This document shows positions 56,265 to 63,725 of a DNA stretch of 64,000 bases, in pieces. The translations under genes were made by a program, and so were the position numbers. Within the stretch, counting starts at the first letter, position 1. Each line of letters begins with the position of its first letter. This stretch comes from Arthrobacter cheniae (GTDB lineage Bacteria > Actinomycetota > Actinomycetes > Actinomycetales > Micrococcaceae). The stretch covers positions 1 to 64,000 of the forward strand of contig NZ_QZVT01000014.1 in NCBI RefSeq assembly GCF_003602275.1. Direction: 5' to 3'. Below the pieces are notes generated by a model, which did no database searches, was not told where the DNA came from, and saw only the letters and a list, made by a program, of their open reading frames with translations.

Positions 56265-57131
56265 CTAACGGACGACGATGACATTCCCCTGGGCGTGGTG
56301 AAGCACTGCATGGACCGCTGATCCGAGGCGGGCGCCCAGCGTGTTGTTGCCCTTGGCGCCGAGGACGACACAGACAGCCCTATTCGCGTGGTGCACAATG
56401 ACTCCGGGTACTGAAGGTTCCGCGAACGAGTCCTCGATGATGGTCAGCTCGGTATCCGCAGGCAGGAGGTTCAGGGCCTGCTGGACGACGGGATCGTGCT
56501 CAGGGTCCGGCAGCCGCGTCAGCGCGTGCCGGCTGTAGGGCCTGACGTGCAGGACACGCAATGACGCGTGCAGGGTCTTCGCGAGATCCGCAGCTGCAAT
56601 GACCGCGCGATCGCTCTCCGGTGATCCGTCGACCGCGACCAGCACGTCACCCTTTTCCGGTTGATCCTGGCGGATGACCGCGATGGGGCAGGAGGCGGTG
56701 GCGGCAAGGTGAAGGCTGACGGAGCCGACGAGCAGCCCCGCGAAACCGCCGAGTCCTCGAGTACCCGTGACGAGCAGGGAGGCCTCGGCGGAGAGTTTGG
56801 TGAGCACTTCCGAGGGAAAGCCGGTGATGAGCCGCACGCTCACGTTGATGTCGGGCGCGGCCTGCTTGGCAAGGTCGAGACCCTCGGCAGCTATCTTTTC
56901 CGCTGCCTTTCGCAGTCCGCTGTCCTTGACATCGGTCCTCGGGCCTAGGTCCTGCGTGAAGAACGGCCAGAGCCAGCAGTGCACGACGACGAGGGCTTGT
57001 CCGGTTGCTGCGGCGTGTCCAGCGGCCCAGAGAACTGCTCGTCGGGAACCGTCTGATGCGTCGTAACCTACGATGATCGGTTTGGTCAGCGTCACTGGCG
57101 TCCCGGCTGTCGGGCTTTCTGCCGCACTCAT
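56265..57131 (-). CDS. Universal stress protein, two tandem Usp domains
   Basis: A 288-residue protein of two UspA domains (about 15-145 and 155-288). The first has PIIVGYDASDGSRRAVLWAA and the ATP-binding GTRGLGGFAGLLVGSVS (G-x2-G-x9-GS). The second has VLVAVDGSPESDRAVIAAA and GAKGNNTLGARLGSAVHAVL, a weaker nucleotide motif. Such double-Usp proteins are common DevR targets in actinobacteria and help survival under low oxygen. Its ATG overlaps the stop of the single-domain Usp upstream (ATGA), so both are one operon. Confidence 0.92.
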   Translation of the reverse strand: MSAAESPTAGTPVTLTKPIIVGYDASDGSRRAVLWAAGHAAATGQALVVVHCWLWPFFTQDLGPRTDVKDSGLRKAAEKIAAEGLDLAKQAAPDINVSVRLITGFPSEVLTKLSAEASLLVTGTRGLGGFAGLLVGSVSLHLAATASCPIAVIRQDQPEKGDVLVAVDGSPESDRAVIAAADLAKTLHASLRVLHVRPYSRHALTRLPDPEHDPVVQQALNLLPADTELTIIEDSFAEPSVPGVIVHHANRAVCVVLGAKGNNTLGARLGSAVHAVLHHAQGNVIVVR

Positions 57132-57619
57132 GCTGAAGCCCCGACCGGCCGCAGGGCGACAGTCTCACCCTCGCGGAGTTGCAGGGCGCCGTGGGACACG
57201 AGAACCGGACACTCGGCCCGTTCCGCTACCGCTGAACTGACGGATCCAAGCAGTAGCCCCCCGAAGCCGCCGTGGCCGCGGGAGCCGACGACGACCATGG
57301 AAGCATGCCGGCTTTCCTCGATAAGGACCTCGGCAGGCGCCCCCTTCAGGAGGTGGCGCACGATCTCGCATGGATAGGTGGAGGGGAACGCGTCGGCAAG
57401 GGCCCGATCCAACGCCTTCCCTCCAAGTTCTTCATAGTTCCAATCCACAGGGGTGTACAAGCCGAAGACGAGGGGGTACTGCCATGCCGCAACTGCATGG
57501 ATGACGTCGCCCGCGAGCGGGACCAGGCTTGCGGCTAGTTGTAAGGCGGCTACCGACGAGGGCGAACCGTCGACGCCCACGACTATGACTCGAGGACGTG
57601 GAGTGGAGGGGCTTTCCAT
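57128..57619 (-). CDS. Universal stress protein, single Usp domain
   Basis: A 163-residue Usp. VIVVGVDGSPSSVAALQLAA is the N-terminal ATP-loop, and VVVGSRGHGGFGGLLLGSVS the G-x2-G-x9-GS nucleotide-binding motif, intact. It lies directly downstream of two DevR-type boxes (57685-57723) and is the first gene of the operon, so it is the strongest candidate for direct DevR control. Confidence 0.92.
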   Translation of the reverse strand: MESPSTPRPRVIVVGVDGSPSSVAALQLAASLVPLAGDVIHAVAAWQYPLVFGLYTPVDWNYEELGGKALDRALADAFPSTYPCEIVRHLLKGAPAEVLIEESRHASMVVVGSRGHGGFGGLLLGSVSSAVAERAECPVLVSHGALQLREGETVALRPVGASA

Positions 57620-57684
57620 GATGGATCCTTAACTGGGGAATGAGTGCTCCATCCGATCGTCGCGGGTTGCAGGGCGGGCTGGTA

Positions 57685-57723
57685 GGGCCTTTCGTCCCGA
57701 CATCAAAAGGGGACGTAAGGCCC
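57685..57723. promoter_or_regulatory. Two DevR boxes in the Usp/devR divergent region
   Basis: GGGCCTTTCGTCCC (57685-57698) and GGGACGTAAGGCCC (57710-57723; reverse complement GGGCCTTACGTCCC). Both match the DosR/DevR box core (GGGAC-TTN-GTCCC type) and are nearly identical to each other. Their centres are 25 bp apart. They sit between the Usp operon (57619, minus) and devR (57819, plus), fitting activation of the stress genes and of devR itself. Confidence 0.75.
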
Positions 57724-57818
57724 TGCCGCGGCATGGCAGAACACGTCATGCTGATGGTTGGCGTCATCAGGCGTGCAACTCCACTGAGAAAGAAACAGGC
57801 GATGAGGATGATCGGCAG

Positions 57819-58463
57819 ATGAAGGACGTAACGGTGTTCCTTCTCGATGACCATGAGCTGGTCCGTCGGGGTTTGCGGGAACTGCTGGAATCTGAGGGCT
57901 GCGTGATAGTCGGGGAATCCGGGTCGGCCGAGGAAGCGACCAGGCGTATACCGGCCCTGTCACCGGATATCTCGATCCTGGACGCACGTCTGCCGGACGG
58001 GACGGGAATCGAGGTGTGTCGGGACGTGCGCTCGATCGACCCGTCCCTGTCGTGCGTGATCCTCACGAGCTACGACGATGACCAGGCTGTGCGTGGCGCC
58101 GTACTGGCGGGGGCTTCCGGATACATCCTCAAGGAGATTCTCGGTTCCGACCTCGTCGGCAAAGCCCGCCGCGCTGCTGCCGGTGAGTCCTTGTTCGAGC
58201 CCGGGTTGAAGGAGCGCATCATCGCCGGGTTGCGCGAGGCACCCCAGGAGGACGTGCGCCTTGCCGGCCTGACTGCGCAGGAGAAAAAAGTCCTGGCTTT
58301 GATCGGGGGTGGGTTGACGAACCGGGAGATCGGCGCGGAATTGTTCCTGGCGGAAAAAACGGTCAAGAACTACGTCTCCTCGCTTCTGGCGAAGCTTGGT
58401 TTCCAACGCAGGACCCAGGCCGCCATCTACATCTCCAAACCGGCGGCGCCCCAGCCCTCCTAG
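57819..58463 (+). CDS. devR: DevR/DosR-like response regulator (NarL family)
   Basis: A 214-residue response regulator. The receiver domain (1-120) has acidic Asp10-Asp11, phospho-acceptor Asp55 in ISILDARLPDG, Thr in ILTSYDD and Lys in YILKEILG. The LuxR-type HTH (about 148-205) has LTAQEKKVLALIGGGLTNRE followed by IGAELFLAEKTVKNYVSSLL. Sequence and context match DevR/DosR, which activates dormancy/hypoxia genes. It runs convergently into devS and the two stop codons overlap in CTAG (58460-58463), not the usual co-directional devR-devS order. Confidence 0.88.
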   Translation: MKDVTVFLLDDHELVRRGLRELLESEGCVIVGESGSAEEATRRIPALSPDISILDARLPDGTGIEVCRDVRSIDPSLSCVILTSYDDDQAVRGAVLAGASGYILKEILGSDLVGKARRAAAGESLFEPGLKERIIAGLREAPQEDVRLAGLTAQEKKVLALIGGGLTNREIGAELFLAEKTVKNYVSSLLAKLGFQRRTQAAIYISKPAAPQPS

Positions 58464-60094
58464 TCGTCAGGGGTCAGGGGCACGGTGAGGAGGACGTCCG
58501 TTCCTTGACCGAGAGGGCTCGAGATCAAGATGGTTCCGCCGCAGAGTTCGGCGCGGCGCCGCATGTTCGCCAGCCCGCTTTCGGAAGTGGTCTGCTCGAA
58601 CCCGCGCCCGTCGTCGCTGATTTTCAGCTCGAGGCGGTCCGGGAGGGCTTGCAGCGTCATCGTGATGCAGTGTGCGTCGGCATGGCGGAGCGCATTCGAG
58701 AGACTTTCCAGGAGCACAGCACGCACGTGGTCGGCCCACTCCGGGTCGATCACGGCGTCAAGCGGTCCCGAGAGATGTACGACGGGCTGGAGGTCCTGGC
58801 CCTCGAACGCGCTCGCCACCAGGGCAAAGATGCTGGAGGTGAAGCTCGGTGTGATTTGCGGGACCGAACGCAGCGAATAGATGGTGTCGCGCAGCTCCCT
58901 GATGGTTGCATCCAGTTCAGCGGTGACGGTGGTGATGCGTTCGAGGGGTTCTCGTGCCGACACGTACTTCCGGAGGCTTTGAATACTCAGCCCGGCGGCG
59001 AAGAGTCGCTGGATGACCAGATCGTGGAGGTCCCGCGCTATTCGATCGCGGTCACCGAAGACAGCCTCCTGCTCCCGCTGTCGGTGGACCCGCAGCAGTT
59101 CAAGGGCCAGGGACACATGGGAGGTGAAGGATCGCACCATCTCATGGTCGACGTCGGAGAACGGGGTAGACCTTTCCGACCGGCCGAAGAGGAGGAACTG
59201 CCGCTCGCCCGCGTCCGCCAGGCGGGTGCACAGGGCGGTGGAGATGGTGGCCGGCGGAGCGCCCGGAAGAAGGCGGTCGATGTCCTCCAGGGTCAGCAGC
59301 AGCGGCGAGGACTGTGCCGTCAGTCCTTCGAGTTGAGCGTTGTCGGCCCCTGACTGGCCGATGAACGCACCAGCGTTGACGCCGTCGCCGGCTTCGCAGA
59401 TGAGGCCGCGCTGATGGCCGAAATCACGCAGGACGACGGTGAGATCGCTGTGGGATGCGTGCAGGGCGTGGTGCGCGATCAGTTCCAGGTCGTTGCGGGC
59501 GTCATCGCTTTGCTCGAGAAGCTCGCGGGCGGCGTTCAGGCCGCCTTCGAGCCAGCGGGTCCGGCGCGTCGATTCGTCGAAGAGCCGGGAATTCTCGATG
59601 GCGACGCCGGCCGCTGCAGCGAGGGCAACCAGTTGTTGCTCGTCCGTGGAGGTGAAGTCCTCTCCCCCGTTCTTCTCGGTGAGGTACAGGTTTCCGAACA
59701 CCGTCCCGTGGATACGTATAGGAGCCCCGAGGAAGTTGGTCATCTGGGGATGATGCTTCGGAAAGCCCACAGCACGGTCATGCTGTCGCAGGTCATGAAG
59801 CCGGATGGGTTGCGGTTCCGTGATCAGGAGGCCCAGGACGCCTTCCCCCCGAGGCAGCGAGGCGATCTGTGCTATCTCGTCATCCTCGAGTCCCACGGTG
59901 ATGAACTGGCTCAAGGTCTGATCCGGGCCGATGACTCCCAGGGCGCCGTAGCGTGCGTCGACCAGTTGGCAGGCGGCAAGTATGACCCGTTTGAGAACCG
60001 TGTCCAGGTCGATGTCATCGGCCATGGCGGCGAAAGCCGCGAGCAGGTTTCCAATACCTGTGGACGTTCCTGCGGCAAGATCTTCAGCCGTCAT
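58460..60094 (-). CDS. devS: DevS/DosS-like heme-GAF sensor histidine kinase
   Basis: A 544-residue soluble kinase. Two GAF domains (about 28-165 and 190-340) precede a HisKA_3 dimerisation domain (DRDRIARDLHDLVIQRLFAA, the phosphorylated His) and an HATPase (SLSNALRHADA, ISDDGRGFEQTTSESGLANM, GQGTDVLLTVPL). GAF-A contains FPKHHPQMTNFLGAPIRIHG; His115 aligns with the heme-iron ligand His149 of M. tuberculosis DevS (H-P-P-M-R-T-F-L-G). It should sense O2, NO or CO and phosphorylate DevR. A DevR-like box lies upstream at 60232-60245. Confidence 0.9.
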   Translation of the reverse strand: MTAEDLAAGTSTGIGNLLAAFAAMADDIDLDTVLKRVILAACQLVDARYGALGVIGPDQTLSQFITVGLEDDEIAQIASLPRGEGVLGLLITEPQPIRLHDLRQHDRAVGFPKHHPQMTNFLGAPIRIHGTVFGNLYLTEKNGGEDFTSTDEQQLVALAAAAGVAIENSRLFDESTRRTRWLEGGLNAARELLEQSDDARNDLELIAHHALHASHSDLTVVLRDFGHQRGLICEAGDGVNAGAFIGQSGADNAQLEGLTAQSSPLLLTLEDIDRLLPGAPPATISTALCTRLADAGERQFLLFGRSERSTPFSDVDHEMVRSFTSHVSLALELLRVHRQREQEAVFGDRDRIARDLHDLVIQRLFAAGLSIQSLRKYVSAREPLERITTVTAELDATIRELRDTIYSLRSVPQITPSFTSSIFALVASAFEGQDLQPVVHLSGPLDAVIDPEWADHVRAVLLESLSNALRHADAHCITMTLQALPDRLELKISDDGRGFEQTTSESGLANMRRRAELCGGTILISSPLGQGTDVLLTVPLTPDD

Positions 60095-60231
60095 GCCCGG
60101 ACGCGATCATTCGTTGATGTGACCACTCGACGCTCCAAAGTGTCGTGGCGGGTCTCGTCGTGCAGCCCCGCAGGTGGTTGGATCACTCGTCAGGACGAGC
60201 GATGGCGCACGCTGATTCAAACGTCAGAATA

Positions 60232-60245
60232 AGGCCCAAATGCCC
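60232..60245. promoter_or_regulatory. DevR-box-like palindrome in the devS/PNPOx divergent region
   Basis: On the minus strand GGGCATTTGGGCCT, a degenerate match to GGGCCTTTCGTCCC. It lies between devS (start 60094) and the flavin-binding protein at 60281, a position from which both could be activated. Confidence 0.4.
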
Positions 60246-60280
60246 TAGTCGCTTGAGCAGCACCTTCATAGTGTCATGGT

Positions 60281-60769
60281 ATGAACGGCGAACCCACACC
60301 CACGAGAATCCTTCCGGCGAATGAGTGCTGGGCGCTCCTGCGATCCACGCCTTTCGGGCGGCTTGCTCTTTGCCATGATGGTCGGCCGGAGGTCTTCCCC
60401 ATCAACTTCGTCGTCGACCATGGAACCGTCGTGTTCAGGACATCCGAGGGCACGAAATCCCATGCCGCCGAGAAGGCGCACGCTGCATTCGAAGTAGACG
60501 GCCAGTATCCGGAAGGGACAGGCGAACGGGGAGGCATGGTGTGGAGCGTTGTCGTGAAAGGGGATGTCGCGACTATCGCCACGACCTCCGAGCTCATGGC
60601 CACCGTTCAGTTGCCCCTTCACCCTTGGGAGAGCGGCAGTAAGGACCGGTTCATGCGACTGGTCCCCGAGACCATCACCGGTCGGGCATTTACGCGCACC
60701 AGGGCGAACGCACCTCTCGACACGGACGTCGGCGCATCATCCATGGCGTCGCCGGCATCGGATGAGTAG
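60281..60769 (+). CDS. PNPOx-like flavin-binding protein, first copy
   Basis: A 162-residue split-barrel protein of the pyridoxamine 5'-phosphate oxidase-like superfamily. LPANECWALLRSTPFGRLAL, then FPINFVVDHGTVVFRTSEGT and WSVVVKGDVATIATTSELM, are the family's blocks; such proteins bind FMN or F420 and are typical DevR-regulon members. There is no good ribosome-binding site. CATAGT (60268-60273) ends 7 bases before the ATG, so the mRNA may be leaderless. It diverges from devS. Confidence 0.85.
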   Translation: MNGEPTPTRILPANECWALLRSTPFGRLALCHDGRPEVFPINFVVDHGTVVFRTSEGTKSHAAEKAHAAFEVDGQYPEGTGERGGMVWSVVVKGDVATIATTSELMATVQLPLHPWESGSKDRFMRLVPETITGRAFTRTRANAPLDTDVGASSMASPASDE

Positions 60770-60844
60770 TCACCACGACCGCGTTCAGCGACTGATCCGA
60801 GCCACTCACTGATTCGGCGTTGCATCCCACCCTTCCAGAGGCGG

Positions 60845-61822
60845 TTATCGAGCCAATGGCGGTAGCTGTCCGGCTTGGGGCAAGGTGGTGACGAGTGTCG
60901 GGCAGGGAGGGCGCAGGAGCAGCGTGTGCGTGACCGAGCCGAGTGCCATGCCCGGCCTTGCGCCGTGCCCGTGACGGCCGATCACCAGAAGCTCCGCGTC
61001 ACGGCTGTGCCGGATGAGGGCCCTGGTCGGTGTGCGGAGCATGTCCACGATCCAGCTCACCACGAGCGACGGGTAGCTGCTGCGGATCTTCAGGAGCAAC
61101 GCAGAGGTATCGATAGCCTCTTCGTCAGATAGCGGTGCCTCAGGTTTTATCGCTGCGACTATGCGCAGCGCCGCTCCTAGTCGGTCGGCTTCAGCGGCTG
61201 CCCGCGCCACGGCTGCGTACGCCTCAGCAGACCCGTCAACACCGACGACCACGTGTCCTTGGACCGTGCCGTTTCGTTCGTTGCTCTCCCGATGCCCGGT
61301 GGGGATGATGAGGACCGGGGCCAGTGATCCCAAGGCGACTTCTACGGCAACGGAGCCCTGGAACACCCCAGTGACAGTGTTCACCCGGTCCGCGCCGACC
61401 ACGAGCAGGGACGCGTCGCAGGATAGTCCCAGCAGCGCATGGACGACGTCACCGCAGTGCAGGTAGGTGCCCACTCGTAGCGTGGGAAACCGGGTGGACA
61501 GGCGGGCTGACTCGGCTTGCAGGAGCGTGCGGCCGGCGGTGACCACATCTGCGTAGCAGGTGCCGGGCGGCATCAGGTCGGCGCTTGGCACAGCGTGAAC
61601 CAGTGTCAGCGGGGCATCGGTAGCCCGTGCACGACGGGCAGCCCATTCCAGGGATGGGTTCAGGGACAGAGGGCCTCGCACGGCGACGAGAATAGCCCGC
61701 CGATCAACGAGAGGCGGGGATACGGACTCCTGCGGATGTGCGGCCGTCAGCATGGAAAACACTGATTCCGGGGCCTGGACGATGCTGTCACCTTGGTGTG
61801 TCCTTTTCGTCGACGCGATCAT
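60845..61822 (-). CDS. Universal stress protein, two tandem Usp domains, second locus
   Basis: A 325-residue double-Usp protein. The first domain (about 40-175) begins AILVAVRGPLSLNPSLEWAA and has VVGADRVNTVTGVFQGSVAV, a degenerate nucleotide motif. The second (about 188-315) has HVVVGVDGSAEAYAAVARAA and IGRHGHGARPGMALGSVTHT, close to the consensus. An N-terminal ~38-residue extension is unique to this copy. A 28-bp inverted repeat containing a DevR-like core lies 110-140 bases upstream. Confidence 0.9.
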   Translation of the reverse strand: MIASTKRTHQGDSIVQAPESVFSMLTAAHPQESVSPPLVDRRAILVAVRGPLSLNPSLEWAARRARATDAPLTLVHAVPSADLMPPGTCYADVVTAGRTLLQAESARLSTRFPTLRVGTYLHCGDVVHALLGLSCDASLLVVGADRVNTVTGVFQGSVAVEVALGSLAPVLIIPTGHRESNERNGTVQGHVVVGVDGSAEAYAAVARAAAEADRLGAALRIVAAIKPEAPLSDEEAIDTSALLLKIRSSYPSLVVSWIVDMLRTPTRALIRHSRDAELLVIGRHGHGARPGMALGSVTHTLLLRPPCPTLVTTLPQAGQLPPLAR

Positions 61823-61934
61823 ACAGTGGTCTCTCGGGCCGATTCAGGGCCCGTTGCACTCCCCGCCCGGGAGTCCTGACGCTCATGCGCCCTGCGATTC
61901 ATCGTTGTATCAACCATTGCTGCAAAGTTCGGTC

Positions 61935-61962
61935 CTGATCAGGGCCTTTGGACCCTGATCAG
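61935..61962. promoter_or_regulatory. 28-bp inverted repeat enclosing a DevR-like box
   Basis: CTGATCAGGG (61935-61944) and CCCTGATCAG (61953-61962) are perfect 10-bp arms around CCTTTGGA. The centre reads GGGCCTTTGGACCC (61942-61955), a DevR-like box. It lies between the double-Usp gene (start 61822, minus) and the second PNPOx-like gene (start 62130, plus). Confidence 0.65.
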
Positions 61963-62129
61963 CCCAATGAATTCTTCATACCGTGGGAACCAGGAGTCGA
62001 ACAGGCACCGATGAACGGTTGAAGACGGCAGACGCGCTGCCGCTCCAGCGAAACGCTCCCCTACATTCGCCGGTACCCTCATCCATTCTGGTGAGTGGTC
62101 CTCGCGACAAACGGAAAGAAGTCACGACC

Positions 62130-62579
62130 ATGCCGACGACACCGAACCAGGACACCTACTGGGAATCCGCAGGCGCCTCGCGCGCTTCCCACGTCATCCC
62201 GACCTCAGAGTGCTGGGCGCTTGTGACGACACAATCCGCCGGTCGGCTCGGCTTCTTCCGCGAGGGGCTACTGGATATCTTTCCCGTGAACTACCTGGTC
62301 ATCGACGAGCACCTGTACTTCCGTACATCGGTGGACGGCACCATCGCCACCAGCCACCTCGAACACGCGGCGTTCCAGATCGACCACGTGGACAAGGAAG
62401 CCCGAAGCGGCTGGACCATCCTCCTGAACGGTCCCGCGACCCGAGTGGAAGATCCCACCCTGCTGACGACCCTGTGGGGAAAAGCTGTCGACGAGCCATG
62501 GGCGCCGGGTCAGCGTGACCTGTTCTTCGATCTGGCACCCACCCTCGTGCGTGGCCGCCGTATCGGAGCAGCACACTAG
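62130..62579 (+). CDS. PNPOx-like flavin-binding protein, second copy
   Basis: A 149-residue relative of the protein at 60281. IPTSECWALVTTQSAGRLGF, FPVNYLVIDEHLYFRTSVDG and WTILLNGPATRVEDPTLLTT correspond block by block. I chose ATG 62130 (MPTTPNQDTYW), with GGAAAGAAG upstream; the frame is open for another 49 codons but that part is not family-like. It converges on the VIT transporter with only 10 bases between the stops. Confidence 0.87.
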   Translation: MPTTPNQDTYWESAGASRASHVIPTSECWALVTTQSAGRLGFFREGLLDIFPVNYLVIDEHLYFRTSVDGTIATSHLEHAAFQIDHVDKEARSGWTILLNGPATRVEDPTLLTTLWGKAVDEPWAPGQRDLFFDLAPTLVRGRRIGAAH

Positions 62580-62589
62580 TAGTGATGGC

Positions 62590-63309
62590 CTAGACGATGC
62601 CGGTAGTTCCCAGCACCGTACCGACGAAATAGGTGAAGGCCATGGCCAGCGCCCCACCGAGAATCAGGCGGGTCATCGCGCGGCGTGCCGAGCTGCCGCC
62701 GACGTTGGCACTGATCGCGCCGGTGATGGCCAGCGCGACGAGGACCGCCAAGAATGTCAGGGGAATTCGGATATCGGCAGGCAGGAGAAGGATCGCCAAC
62801 AGGGGCAGGACAGCGCCGACCGCAAACGATGCTGCCGAGGCGAGTGCCGCATGCCAGGGGTTCGCCACCTCGAGCTCATCGAGGTTGAGCTCCGCGGCGA
62901 GGTGAGCTGCCAGAGCATCGTGTTCGGTCAGCTCGAGCGCCACCTGGCGGGCGGTAGCAGGGCTCAGCCCCTGCTTCTCGTACAGACCGGCAAGCTCGAC
63001 CAACTCCCCGTCGGGATCCTCGCGTAGTTCCTGACGTTCCTTGTCGATCAGCGCTTCCTGGCTGTCCCGCTGGCTGCTCACCGAGACGTACTCGCCGAGC
63101 GCCATGGAGACCGATCCACCAACCACTGCCGCCACTCCTGCAACGAGGATGGGAGCGAGAGTGTTCGTCACCCCAGCGACACCGACAACCGTGGCGGCAG
63201 TCGAGACAATCCCGTCATTGGCCCCCAGGACTGCTGCACGAAGCCAGTTCAGCCGCGCCGCAACGCTACTCTCGTGCGGCTCGGTTTCTCGACCTGTCGT
63301 ATCAGTCAT
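62590..63309 (-). CDS. VIT1/CCC1-family iron or manganese transporter
   Basis: A 239-residue membrane protein. LNWLRAAVLGANDGIVSTAA then TVVGVAGV is the family's first helix with the Asn-Asp-Gly motif, and AAVVGGSVSMALGEYVSVSS followed by QRDSQEALIDKERQELREDP the second helix and the acidic metal-binding helix. Two or three further helices fill residues 150-239. It would move Fe(II) or Mn(II) out of the cytosol. A DevR-like box lies 39 bases upstream (63348-63361), suggesting control with the island. Confidence 0.9.
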   Translation of the reverse strand: MTDTTGRETEPHESSVAARLNWLRAAVLGANDGIVSTAATVVGVAGVTNTLAPILVAGVAAVVGGSVSMALGEYVSVSSQRDSQEALIDKERQELREDPDGELVELAGLYEKQGLSPATARQVALELTEHDALAAHLAAELNLDELEVANPWHAALASAASFAVGAVLPLLAILLLPADIRIPLTFLAVLVALAITGAISANVGGSSARRAMTRLILGGALAMAFTYFVGTVLGTTGIV

Positions 63310-63347
63310 ATGAGTAGTACAACACCGGTGATAAAACCACGCCAGCT

Positions 63348-63361
63348 AGGCAAAGCGTCCC
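63348..63361. promoter_or_regulatory. DevR-box-like sequence before the VIT transporter
   Basis: AGGCAAAGCGTCCC, matching GGGCACAACGTCCC (53758-53771) at 11 of 14 positions, upstream of the minus-strand VIT gene. Weak but well placed. Confidence 0.35.
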
Positions 63362-63581
63362 TCACGATTACATCGACATAGCCCCGCTGTGACCGGCGCT
63401 CGAGATGTGATGAGGTCTAGCCCCGAGCCGATCGAGGGCAGATGCTCAGCGGGAAGGTACCTCAGCGGGGCCCTCGAGCAGGGTGTTCTAAGGGGCTCCC
63501 AGAGACACGGACCCGAAGTAGGTTGCCTCGATGCGACCGTGATCGACGAAGGGCTCCCGAACGGCGACGTCATCGACGTAC

Positions 63582-63692
63582 TTAGTCGGTTTCCTTCAAG
63601 CCGACGCGGAACTGGCTCACCATGTCGTGGTCCCCGTGCGGCAGGTGATGGCAATGCATCATGTAGGCACCCTGGTGAGGGGTGACGCTCAT
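63582..63692 (-). pseudogene. C-terminal stub of a multicopper oxidase
   Basis: A 36-codon frame reading MSVTPHQGAYMMHCHHLPHG then DHDMVSQFRVG. HCHHLPHGDHDM is the C-terminal type 1/type 3 copper-ligand block of multicopper oxidases (H-C-H-x3-H-x4-M). All earlier domains and the other three copper motifs are absent upstream, so it is a fragment of a lost gene. Confidence 0.75.
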
Positions 63693-63725
63693 GAGAAGCC
63701 AAACAGTTCTCGATCTCCTAGAGCT

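Noticed and set aside
58505-60232. Plus-strand frames opposite devS
   Set aside because: Antisense of a well-supported histidine kinase with intact H-box and ATP-binding motifs.
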